Assembly (NCBI GenBank): GCA_027007865.1
Contig: JALTEE010000465.1
Coordinates: 1-5,505, forward strand
Direction: 5' to 3'
Length of the DNA: 5,505 bases
Origin: a bacterium
GTDB taxonomy: Bacteria; UBP14; UBA6098; B30-G16
The notes under the pieces were generated by a model. The model saw only the letters and a program-made list of their open reading frames with translations, searched no databases and had not been told where the DNA came from. The first letter of the stretch is position 1. Every line of letters starts with the position of its first letter. Shown here in pieces: positions 1 through 5,487 of the stretch. The position numbers and the translations under genes were made by a program.

Positions 1-1
1 T

Positions 2-43
2 TGGGATATCGACGCGGAAAACCCGGATTTTCGCAAATCATGA
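2..43 (+). CDS. Possible 3' end of a gene cut by the window edge
   Basis: Reading from base 2 gives 13 residues, WDIDAENPDFRKS, then TGA at 41-43. The peptide is polar and acidic with ordinary codon use, as expected for the tail of a soluble protein. No family can be recognised from so few residues. Two other readings remain possible: non-coding DNA, or the start of a minus-strand gene (an ATG at 41-39 lies behind an AGGAGG at 62-57, but the 15-nt spacing is too long). This is a tentative call. Confidence 0.2.
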   Translation, partial: WDIDAENPDFRKS

Positions 44-85
44 ACCGTGTGCCTGTCCTCCTGATGTTGATGTGATTTATCAAAA

Positions 86-116
86 GGACGCACACATGGG
101 TGCGTCCCTACAAATG
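86..116 (-). repeat. Palindromic hairpin with TTGTAGGG-type tag (copy 1)
   Basis: GGACGCAC (86-93) pairs perfectly with GTGCGTCC (100-107) around a 6-nt loop. Next to it is CCCTACAAATG (106-116), which on the minus strand reads CATTTGTAGGG running into the hairpin. A second element with almost the same tag lies at 830-858 in the opposite orientation. Tagged palindromes of this kind recur between genes in a number of bacterial genomes; calling this one a member of a dispersed family is inference. It is not a convincing terminator: the plus strand has no T-tract after the stem, and on the minus strand, where only TTTT follows, there is no gene to end. Confidence 0.6.
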
Positions 117-175
117 CCATCCTGCCATTTTGACATAATTTCCCCTAACTCCTTGCCACGCAATAAGAACGCCCG

Positions 176-259
176 ACTTTTCAGGACAAATCTTGGACTT
201 TGGAGGACGAATTTTTCACTTTCGACAACGAACAGAAAGGTTGCGACAACAAATGAAGA
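176..259 (+). repeat. Four degenerate 21-bp tandem repeats upstream of hicBA
   Basis: Four consecutive 21-bp units start at 176, 197, 218 and 239. The shared core is ACTTT-NN-A-GGAC-RAAT in units 1-3; unit 4 keeps the CGACAAC of unit 3. By hand count neighbours match at 15/21 (1 v 2), 11/21 (2 v 3) and 13/21 (3 v 4). The array is bordered by an imperfect direct repeat, AGA(A/G)CGCCCGA, at 166-176 and 257-267. Because 21 is a multiple of three, one frame stays open and encodes a heptad pattern with T-N at a fixed place, but that frame has no ribosome binding site and runs into hicB, so coding is unlikely. The array ends about 87 bases before hicB. It could be a decayed minisatellite or a set of protein-binding sites; the sequence cannot decide. 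Confidence 0.5.
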
Positions 260-333
260 GCGCCCGAGCATTCAAAATCTACAGAATTGCAAAAAAGACT
301 TTGCACAATCATAGATTTGCTTATATTTCGAGC

Positions 334-341
334 AAAGGAGG
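334..341 (+). promoter_or_regulatory. Ribosome binding site of hicB
   Basis: AAAGGAGG lies 4 nt before the ATG at 346. It fixes the antitoxin start there rather than at the ATG at 193 in the same frame, which would add 51 residues unlike any HicB. Confidence 0.75.
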
Positions 342-345
342 CGAT

Positions 346-585
346 ATGGAAAAGCAGGTGAAAAATTATAGAATTCTTCTCCGCAAGGAGACCGAAGGCG
401 GCTACACTGTGACAGTGCCGATTCTTCCCGGTTGCGTAACTTATGGCGACACGCTCGACCATGCGATTGCAATGGCTGAGGAAGCAATCGAGATTTATAT
501 CGAAAGTCTTATCGCGGATGGCGAGGAAGTGCCCACCGAGCAAAACACATTTGAATATATGCTGGCGGTTGATACACATGCTTAA
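346..585 (+). CDS. hicB: HicB-family antitoxin, short form
   Basis: The 79-residue protein is the antitoxin of a type II toxin-antitoxin pair; HicB proteins bind and block the HicA mRNA interferase. It has the HicB (UPF0150) partial RNase H-like fold: a first strand (YRILLRKE, about 8-15), then GGYTVTVPILPGCVTYGDT (18-36), where the PxLPGC and GDT elements are the family hallmark, then a helix rich in A and E (38-58) and DGEEVP (58-63). The protein ends soon after a last strand (70-75), so it lacks the C-terminal ribbon-helix-helix or helix-turn-helix domain that longer HicB antitoxins use to repress their promoter. The start is set by a strong ribosome binding site. The gene precedes hicA, the reverse of the E. 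coli hicAB order, and overlaps it by 8 nt. Regulation is not obvious: if the operon is autoregulated, another DNA-binding partner would be needed. Confidence 0.9.
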   Translation: MEKQVKNYRILLRKETEGGYTVTVPILPGCVTYGDTLDHAIAMAEEAIEIYIESLIADGEEVPTEQNTFEYMLAVDTHA

Positions 586-811
586 ACTCGCTCCGACAAC
601 TCCGGAATTACTTGCGAAAATTCTCGAAAAAACAGGATTCACACTCGATAGGGTTCGCGGCAGTCATCGTATATATGTGAATCGGGAAATCAATAGACGC
701 GCGGTAATTCCTTTTCACAAAAAGCGGTTGCCACGCGGAACATTTTTTGAGATTTTGCGGCAGGCAGGTATATCGAGACGACAATTTGAAGAATTATTGC
801 GAGACAGATAA
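578..811 (+). CDS. hicA: HicA-family mRNA interferase toxin
   Basis: The 77-residue protein belongs to the HicA (YcfA) family, small toxins with a double-stranded-RNA-binding-like fold that cleave mRNA and slow growth. Visible family features are an N-terminal helix (PTTPELLAKILEKTGF, 6-21), the core RGSHRIYV (27-34) with the catalytic histidine at residue 30, a strand ending AVIPFHKK, and the C-terminal helices with RGTFFEILRQAGISRRQFEELL. Length is normal and no key residue is missing, so the toxin looks active. The start ATG lies inside the end of hicB (shared ATGCTTAA, 578-585). There is only a weak GGCGG upstream, so translation is probably coupled to hicB, which would keep toxin output tied to antitoxin. 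The stop faces the stop of nrnA 49 nt away. Confidence 0.92.
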   Translation: MLKLAPTTPELLAKILEKTGFTLDRVRGSHRIYVNREINRRAVIPFHKKRLPRGTFFEILRQAGISRRQFEELLRDR

Positions 812-829
812 TTAATACTTTGGCACACA

Positions 830-858
830 CATTGTAGGGGCATGTTAGCGAACCGCCC
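830..858 (+). repeat. Imperfect hairpin with TTGTAGGG tag (copy 2)
   Basis: CATTGTAGGG (830-839) runs into an imperfect hairpin: GGGC (838-841) pairs with GCCC (855-858), GTT (844-846) pairs with AAC (851-853), with an AT/C internal loop and an AGCG apex. The tag matches that of the element at 86-116 in reverse orientation, with one T fewer. It fills the space between the converging stops of hicA (811) and nrnA (861). A role in ending or insulating the two transcripts is possible, but neither strand has a T-tract after the stem, so it is not a standard intrinsic terminator. Confidence 0.45.
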
Positions 859-860
859 TC

Positions 861-1820
861 TTATAAAATTCCCATCAATTTTCTAATTTGTTTGAGAACG
901 CCTTCCTGCGCAGTCGCGAGAGTTCCTTCTATCGAGCATCCTGCAGCGTTCGGGTGTCCGCCACCGCCGAAATATTTTGCAACATTATCTATATCGATTC
1001 CTCTTCTGCTGCGCATCGAAATGCGGATATTGTTCCGTGACATTTCTTTGAAGAGAACGGCGACATCGACATTGCGAACCGCCATCGCAAAATCGATTAT
1101 GCCTTCCGAATCCTTCGGCGATGTTAAGAAATTTTGTGTTGTCGCTCTATCGAGGGTGAGAAAGAGTATTCGCCCGTTGTTATAGCTGCGTGAATTGAAC
1201 AGCGCGATTCCGATGTTTCGAAAATATTCTTCGGAGAAGTTGAAATATGTTTCGGTGGTTAGATATTTTGGGTCGGCGCCGATTTCCACCAGTGCTGCAG
1301 CGATTGCCAGTGTTTTCGATGTTGTGTTCCCGAACGAGAAGCGTCCAGTATCGGTCATTATTGCGACATACAGTGCACTGGCAGCGTTTTCATCGATTGG
1401 AGCGGGAATTTCCCTCAATAATTCGTATATCATTTCTCCCGCTGCCGCTGCGTTCGGGTCGAGCCAATTTACATCGCCGAAATTATGATTGCCGTCGTGA
1501 TGGTCGATATTTATAAGCGGAATGCCGTTTGTGCTTAAAAAATCGCCCCAATCGATTCGCTCTTCGGACGAACAATCCACAGCGATAATTATATCGGGCT
1601 TTTGCGGAACATTTCCCCATCCATTTGTATATCTATGTAGAAAAGAATATCGCTGTGGGAATCTTGTCGGTGCAGGAACGAAAACTTGTTTTCCGATAGC
1701 GGATAGTGCGAGTTGTAATGCGATAGCGCTGCCGAGCGAATCGCCGTCGCTGTCTATATGCGAGACGACAAGAATATTTTCGCTATCCTGTATGAGTTGT
1801 TTTATCTTGTCCAATGGCAT
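861..1820 (-). CDS. nrnA: DHH/DHHA1 phosphoesterase, NrnA-type nanoRNase / pAp phosphatase
   Basis: The 319-residue cytoplasmic enzyme belongs to the DHH-DHHA1 family that degrades 2-5-mer RNAs from the 3' end and, in many members, removes the 3' phosphate from pAp. The metal-binding motifs are all present: H21-x3-D25-x-D27 in HIDSDGDSLGS, D82 in IAVDCS, D106-H107-H108 in NIDHHDG, and D157 in MTDTGRFSF. The DHHA1 substrate-binding domain ends with GGGGHPNAAG (285-294). Length is that of a full NrnA. The start is ATG at 1820, directly preceded by an in-frame TAG, so no longer form is possible; there is no clear Shine-Dalgarno site. rbfA ends 48 nt upstream, and rbfA-nrnA is a common pair in bacteria, often followed by truB. 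Here the block ends, and a convergent toxin-antitoxin pair takes the place of truB. The family is certain; the balance of RNA and pAp activity is inferred. Confidence 0.93.
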   Translation of the reverse strand: MPLDKIKQLIQDSENILVVSHIDSDGDSLGSAIALQLALSAIGKQVFVPAPTRFPQRYSFLHRYTNGWGNVPQKPDIIIAVDCSSEERIDWGDFLSTNGIPLINIDHHDGNHNFGDVNWLDPNAAAAGEMIYELLREIPAPIDENAASALYVAIMTDTGRFSFGNTTSKTLAIAAALVEIGADPKYLTTETYFNFSEEYFRNIGIALFNSRSYNNGRILFLTLDRATTQNFLTSPKDSEGIIDFAMAVRNVDVAVLFKEMSRNNIRISMRSRRGIDIDNVAKYFGGGGHPNAAGCSIEGTLATAQEGVLKQIRKLMGIL

Positions 1821-1868
1821 TTTCTATTTTCGAATAATTGTGTTATGTCGCATCCGATTCTATTCAGT

Positions 1869-2231
1869 TTATTCACCGTCGAATCGCGCTTTGGAATCGA
1901 CTGTTTCGATAATTTTTTCTATTTGCTGCGCCTGCTCGACAGTGTGGTCTGGAACAAATGTCAATTTTGGCGTTGTTTTCAAAACGATTCTTTGCGCTAC
2001 TAATTTTCGAATAAATCCGGCAGCCTTTTTCAGCACATTTTCAGTATTTTCCCAATCGCTTTGGTTGCCGATTACGCTAAAATATACTTTTGCGAAGTGC
2101 AGGTCGGAAGAAATTTCTGCACCGGTTATTGTAATAATTCCCGACAGTCGCGGGTCGGCGAGTTCCGTCAGTATTATTCGACTGACAACTTGCGCCAGAA
2201 GTTCCGCTACTTGTGTTGTTCTCCTCGACAT
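1869..2231 (-). CDS. rbfA: Ribosome-binding factor A
   Basis: RbfA binds the immature 30S subunit near helix 1 of 16S rRNA and assists late small-subunit maturation, notably at low temperature. The 120-residue protein has normal length and the single KH-like domain: helix 1 (3-24) ending ELADPRL (23-29), strands ITIT and EISSDLHFAKVYFSV (39-53), then the helix with the conserved Ala-Gly kink (KKAAGFIRKLVAQRI, 68-82), followed by LKTTPKLTFVPD (84-95) and a C-terminal helix. The ATG at 2231 has a fair ribosome binding site, AGGAA, 6 nt upstream. It follows the pilin-like gene by only 17 nt, so it is almost surely cotranscribed with infB, a usual partner. Confidence 0.93.
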   Translation of the reverse strand: MSRRTTQVAELLAQVVSRIILTELADPRLSGIITITGAEISSDLHFAKVYFSVIGNQSDWENTENVLKKAAGFIRKLVAQRIVLKTTPKLTFVPDHTVEQAQQIEKIIETVDSKARFDGE

Positions 2232-2248
2232 TTTTGTTTCCTAAAAAA

Positions 2249-2872
2249 TTAAAATGTTCCGCCTGTTAACATTCCCTCGATGCTGATTTTCATATCGGAG
2301 ACATCGTGCAAACTGACATCATAGCTGGATGCTGAAGAAGCAGTTGCCTCGAATGTTGTTCCACCAGCGGTTATAGTATAAGTAAATCGAGGATAACCGC
2401 TTGGCTTATATACAATCAGTTCGTCCATAGTATTCCAATTGGTATTTTTTGTTAAAGCATCATTAAATGTCCAGACTGGTGGATAGTATCCTTTGTCCTC
2501 ATAATATACGCCTGCGGCTAACCAAATCTGTTTCAATATAACTCTTGCTTCGCTGATTTTCGCCTTTTTCGATGCCGCCATAAATCTTGGGATAGCGATT
2601 GCGGCGAGCATAGCCGCAAAGAATATCAATATAATAGCGATAGCGCCGAGTATGATTCCTGCGATTGCTTTCTCTTGTCCGCCTATTTCCGGCGTCTTGT
2701 TTGCTCGAACGAGAGCGATAATACCGAAAATTATCGCTATAATTCCCAAAATGGAGCCTATCAAAACCAATCCCGTAACAACACCGATAATGCCCAGCAC
2801 GAGGCTCGTCGTCGCTGCACTATTCTTTTTCACGACTACTGTTTCGGTGGGAACATTCTCCTGCTCATCCAT
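2249..2872 (-). CDS. DUF4190-like membrane protein with a type IV pilin-like C-terminal part
   Basis: The protein has 207 residues and unknown function. Residues 1-20 are polar. Residues 22-55 form a long Gly/Ile/Val-rich hydrophobic stretch, probably two tight membrane spans, of the DUF4190 type (alternating LGI/GIIA motifs, then a basic turn and GGQEKAIAGIILGAI). A third span (about 70-94) ends AAIAIPRFMAASKKAK and passes into an amphipathic helix and YYEDKGYYPP (123-132). This second half closely resembles the N-terminal helix of type IV pilins and type II pseudopilins, including Pro at pilin position 22 and the YY...GYYP segment. The prepilin site is absent: there is no Gly at -1, and the Glu at +5 is Ile. 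Residues 133-207 form a short beta-rich tail. The start is ATG at 2872; the upstream in-frame GTG at 2881 touches the GGGAG and cannot be used with it. The protein is probably an uncleaved inner-membrane protein with an exposed pilin-like domain. Confidence 0.75.
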   Translation of the reverse strand: MDEQENVPTETVVVKKNSAATTSLVLGIIGVVTGLVLIGSILGIIAIIFGIIALVRANKTPEIGGQEKAIAGIILGAIAIILIFFAAMLAAIAIPRFMAASKKAKISEARVILKQIWLAAGVYYEDKGYYPPVWTFNDALTKNTNWNTMDELIVYKPSGYPRFTYTITAGGTTFEATASSASSYDVSLHDVSDMKISIEGMLTGGTF

Positions 2873-2880
2873 ATCACACA

Positions 2881-2886
2881 CTCCCT
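2881..2886 (-). promoter_or_regulatory. Ribosome binding site of the DUF4190/pilin-like gene
   Basis: On the minus strand AGGGAG is followed after 8 nt by the ATG at 2872. This spacing selects that ATG over the in-frame GTG at 2881, which overlaps the site itself. Confidence 0.65.
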
Positions 2887-2893
2887 TATTGAG

Positions 2894-3175
2894 TTAATAC
2901 ATTTCGGTATTCACATCGATTATAACAACCCTTCTTTCTTTGTCCACCATTTCCATCGCTTTCTCGAGAAGTCCATCAATATAAGCTCCGCTATCGTTCA
3001 CGGCTGCGATTGCGATTTTCGAGCGCTGCCACAAATCCTGATGGTCTATTTCTGCCACAGATATATTGAATTTCGAGCGAAGTCTGTCGCGAAGCGATTT
3101 TATAACAAACCGCTTCTCTTTCAGTGACCTGCAGCCCGGTATATGAAGGTCTATTGTGCGAACTCCTACTATCAC
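2894..3175 (-). CDS. ylxP: DUF503 (YlxP-like) small protein
   Basis: The 93-residue protein belongs to DUF503, small ferredoxin-fold proteins usually coded between infB and rbfA (ylxP in Bacillus subtilis). Their exact role is unsettled; a link to ribosome assembly is suggested mainly by this context. Family marks are the N-terminal strand VGVRTIDLHIPGCRSLKEKR (3-22, with the SLKEKR motif), RLRSKFNISVAEIDHQDLW (31-49), the strand KIAIAAVN (53-60), an amphipathic helix, and a last strand (RRVVIIDVN). The start is GTG at 3175: it gives the usual family N-terminus, and no other start codon lies in frame between it and the TAA upstream. No Shine-Dalgarno sequence is visible. The 40-nt gap to infB is A/T-rich with repeated CTAATT words. 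Translation may depend on the ribosomes ending infB, although the gap is rather long for that. Confidence 0.9.
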   Translation of the reverse strand: MIVGVRTIDLHIPGCRSLKEKRFVIKSLRDRLRSKFNISVAEIDHQDLWQRSKIAIAAVNDSGAYIDGLLEKAMEMVDKERRVVIIDVNTEMY

Positions 3176-3215
3176 TTGGCAATTAGTTGTTAGTAATTAG
3201 AGATTGTTTGTTACA

Positions 3216-5453
3216 TTAAATTGTCTGCTTCATTTTTATAATCTCTACGCATTCGATTTCATCACCGTCTTGAAAGTCGGTTACACCGGATATTTGAACA
3301 CCGCATTCCAATCCTGCAATTACTTCTTTTACTTGTTTTTTAAATCTTTTCAGGTCTGTAATTTTGCCCTCTCCAATCAATTCACCATCTCTACGGATAT
3401 ATATTTTTGCACCTTGTCTGAAAACTCCTTCTTTAATTATACATCCTGCTATTTTTCCAGCTTGTGACACCTTGAATACCTGCTGTATTTCTCCGCTTCC
3501 AAGAAATTCTTCGTGAATTTTTGGGGCAAGCATTCCTTCGAGAGCTTTTCGCATATCTTCTTCAAGATTGTAGATTACACTGTATGAGCGGATTTCGACG
3601 CCTTGTTTTATTGCGGTTTCTCTCGCTCTTTTATCGGGTTTTACATTGAAACCTATCACTATCGCTTTTGCCGCGGATGCGAGCAGAACATCGTTTTCGG
3701 ATATTTGTCCAACCGCTTTGTGAATGACTTCGATTTTGCATTCTTCGCTAAACAAATATGTTAGCATATCCGAAATTGCCTCGACAGAACCACCTACATC
3801 GCCTTTCAAAACTATGCGCAATACTTTTTTCTTGCTTTCCTCAACCTGATTGTAGAAATCGGTTAATGTAGAGCGTTGAATTCTATATCGTTCTTGTTGT
3901 TCACGAATGAAGCGTTTTTGCAATGCAATATTTGCCGCTTTTTTATCATTTTCCACGACAAAGAACTGGTCTCCCGCTTCGGGAACGCCGTCCATTCCGA
4001 TTATACGAACAGGCCTTCCTGGTCCGACTTCATCGAGTATTTTTCCGCGCTCATCGAACATATTTCGGACTTTGCCCGAATAAACTCCCATCACCATCGC
4101 ATCGCCTTTTCGCAATGTTCCACGCTGGACGAGCAATGTTGACACAGGACCTCTGCCTTGTTCCAATTGTGCTTCTAAAACGATGCCCCGCGCTGGCTTG
4201 AATGGATTTGCGCGAAGTTCCAATACTTCTGACTGCAAAATTATGTATTCGATAAGTGTTTCCACATTAGTCCCGTTTTTTGCGGATATATCGACACACA
4301 GAACATCTCCTCCCCATTGGTCACATACAATTCCGAGGTCGGACAATTGTTGCATAACCCTGTCTGCGCTGGCACCTGGCAAATCCATTTTATTGATTGC
4401 GACTATTATTGGAACGCCTGCGGAACGAGCGTGATTTATCGCTTCCTCTGTCTGAGGCATTACACCATCTTTCCAATCAATAATCAGAACAACGATATCG
4501 GTAACCTGAGCGCCGCGTGCTCGCATCGCTGTAAAAGCACGATGGCCCGGAGTATCTATAAATGTAATATCGCCGTATTCCGTTTCGACAGTATATGCTC
4601 CGATGTGCTGAGTGATACCGCCCATTTCGCCGGCGACGACATTGGTCTGTCTGATGTAATCAAGAAGCGTGGTTTTGCCGTGGTCGACATGACCCATAAT
4701 CGTTACGACAGGCGGGCGAGAAACAAGTTGAGATTCATCTTCCTCCTCTTCTTCCTCGAAAATTTCCTCTTCTGTTTCGATTTTTTCCGCCTTTTTTTCA
4801 TATGCCTCTACAATTAGCGAGATAGTATCGAAATCGAGTCTCTGATTAAGAGTAATCATTACACCGAGTTCGGTGAAACATTTTTCTATTAGATTGGCAG
4901 GCTGGACATTGAGGCGTTTTGCGAGTTCCCTTGTTGTGATGAATTCGTGGACATCGATTATATTAGGGTCGCGCTCTATTACTTCTTCTTTGTTACCTTT
5001 TGTTCGATATTTTTTCTTTTTCTTTGAAGTTGTCAACTGCGAAAGTGTTTGCCTGACCGCTTCGGAAACTTTTTCCTTAGTTATGCTTTTTAACAATTCT
5101 TCACGCTTTTTTCTTCGTTCTTCCTCTAACTTTCGCATTTCGGCGGCATAATCTCTGCCTTTGCGTTTCTTTTTCCTACGACGGCGTTTTCTCTTCTTTT
5201 TCACCGAAGGAGCGATTTTGCTCTTTGCTTCCTCTTTCTTGACAGCTTCTTTTATCTCTTCTCTTTTCTTTTCCTTCTTTTTGGCATCTTCTTTTTCCTG
5301 GGATAGTCGCTGTTTTACTTTTGCAGCCATCTCGTCCGTGAAAATGCTCATATGGCTTTTAACTTTGAAACCGAGCTCTCCCAAAAGTTGCTGAAGAGCT
5401 TTACTGGTTAAATCCATTTCGCGAGCTGCTTCATATATTCGTTTGGCTGCCAC
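3216..5453 (-). CDS. infB: Translation initiation factor IF-2
   Basis: IF2 is the GTPase that places fMet-tRNA on the 30S subunit and drives joining of the 50S. The 745-residue protein is complete. An IF2 N-terminal domain (4-50, RIYEAAREM...) is followed by a highly charged linker (52-160) with a K/R block at 85-100, a second IF2-N-like domain (about 167-220), and an acidic run (228-240). The G domain carries GHVDHGKT (254-261), GGITQHIGAY (278-287), DTPGH (300-304), NKMD (354-357) and SAK (390-392). Domain II starts near 418, domain III (VLRIVLKGDVGGSVEAI) near 544, and the fMet-tRNA-binding C2 domain fills about 650-741. An oddity is IIDWKDG (324-330), where most bacterial IF2 have VAADDG. 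The start is GTG at 5453 with GGAGGA 5 nt upstream. It is the first visible gene of the block; whether nusA lies upstream cannot be seen. Confidence 0.97.
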   Translation of the reverse strand: MAAKRIYEAAREMDLTSKALQQLLGELGFKVKSHMSIFTDEMAAKVKQRLSQEKEDAKKKEKKREEIKEAVKKEEAKSKIAPSVKKKRKRRRRKKKRKGRDYAAEMRKLEEERRKKREELLKSITKEKVSEAVRQTLSQLTTSKKKKKYRTKGNKEEVIERDPNIIDVHEFITTRELAKRLNVQPANLIEKCFTELGVMITLNQRLDFDTISLIVEAYEKKAEKIETEEEIFEEEEEEDESQLVSRPPVVTIMGHVDHGKTTLLDYIRQTNVVAGEMGGITQHIGAYTVETEYGDITFIDTPGHRAFTAMRARGAQVTDIVVLIIDWKDGVMPQTEEAINHARSAGVPIIVAINKMDLPGASADRVMQQLSDLGIVCDQWGGDVLCVDISAKNGTNVETLIEYIILQSEVLELRANPFKPARGIVLEAQLEQGRGPVSTLLVQRGTLRKGDAMVMGVYSGKVRNMFDERGKILDEVGPGRPVRIIGMDGVPEAGDQFFVVENDKKAANIALQKRFIREQQERYRIQRSTLTDFYNQVEESKKKVLRIVLKGDVGGSVEAISDMLTYLFSEECKIEVIHKAVGQISENDVLLASAAKAIVIGFNVKPDKRARETAIKQGVEIRSYSVIYNLEEDMRKALEGMLAPKIHEEFLGSGEIQQVFKVSQAGKIAGCIIKEGVFRQGAKIYIRRDGELIGEGKITDLKRFKKQVKEVIAGLECGVQISGVTDFQDGDEIECVEIIKMKQTI

Positions 5454-5458
5454 TTATA

Positions 5459-5464
5459 TCCTCC
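5459..5464 (-). promoter_or_regulatory. Ribosome binding site of infB
   Basis: On the minus strand GGAGGA is followed after 5 nt (TATAA) by the GTG at 5453. It supports the non-ATG start, which also gives the usual IF2 N-terminus. Confidence 0.75.
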
Positions 5465-5471
5465 AAATTGA

Positions 5472-5487
5472 TTGTTCATAAGAACAA
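5472..5487 (-). repeat. Short inverted repeat in the infB leader
   Basis: TTGTTC (5472-5477) and GAACAA (5482-5487) form a perfect 6-bp inverted repeat around ATAA, 7 nt upstream of the infB ribosome binding site. The flanking DNA to the window end is nearly all A/T and includes, on the minus strand, TATAAA (5496-5491), which could be a -10 box. The -35 region would lie outside the window. If that promoter is real, the repeat would sit at the transcription start, a place suited to an operator or a 5' hairpin. Both roles are speculative. Confidence 0.35.

Noticed and set aside
86..107. The hairpin as an intrinsic terminator
   Set aside because: On the plus strand no T-tract follows the stem. 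On the minus strand only TTTT follows, and there is no gene on that strand to terminate.
176..259. The 21-bp repeats as a CRISPR array
   Set aside because: The units are directly adjacent with no spacers, are too degenerate, and no cas gene is present.
72..314. A plus-strand frame whose translation shows heptad repeats with T-N at a fixed place
   Set aside because: The heptads follow from the 21-bp DNA repeat, which keeps a frame open. There is no ribosome binding site at 72, and the translation resembles no known protein.
287..327. A sigma-70 promoter for hicBA (TTGCAA or TTGCAC with TAGATT or TATATT)
   Set aside because: Spacings of 19 and 15 nt are poor. The TATATT option would start transcription almost inside the ribosome binding site. 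No choice is good enough to annotate.
193..345. An N-terminal extension of HicB from the ATG at 193
   Set aside because: The 51 extra residues are unlike any HicB and come from the tandem-repeat DNA. The strong ribosome binding site at 334-341 points to the ATG at 346.
181..642. A long open frame on the minus strand across hicB and upstream DNA
   Set aside because: It is antisense to hicB and hicA, which have clear family motifs. The translation is rich in Cys, Ser and His with no domain, and there is no ribosome binding site.
1522..2244. A 240-codon open frame on the plus strand
   Set aside because: It is fully antisense to nrnA and rbfA, both firm by motif. Its Ser/Cys-rich translation is typical of a shadow frame.
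2675..3127. A 150-codon open frame on the plus strand
   Set aside because: It is antisense to DUF503 and the pilin-like gene, with a low-complexity translation and no ribosome binding site.
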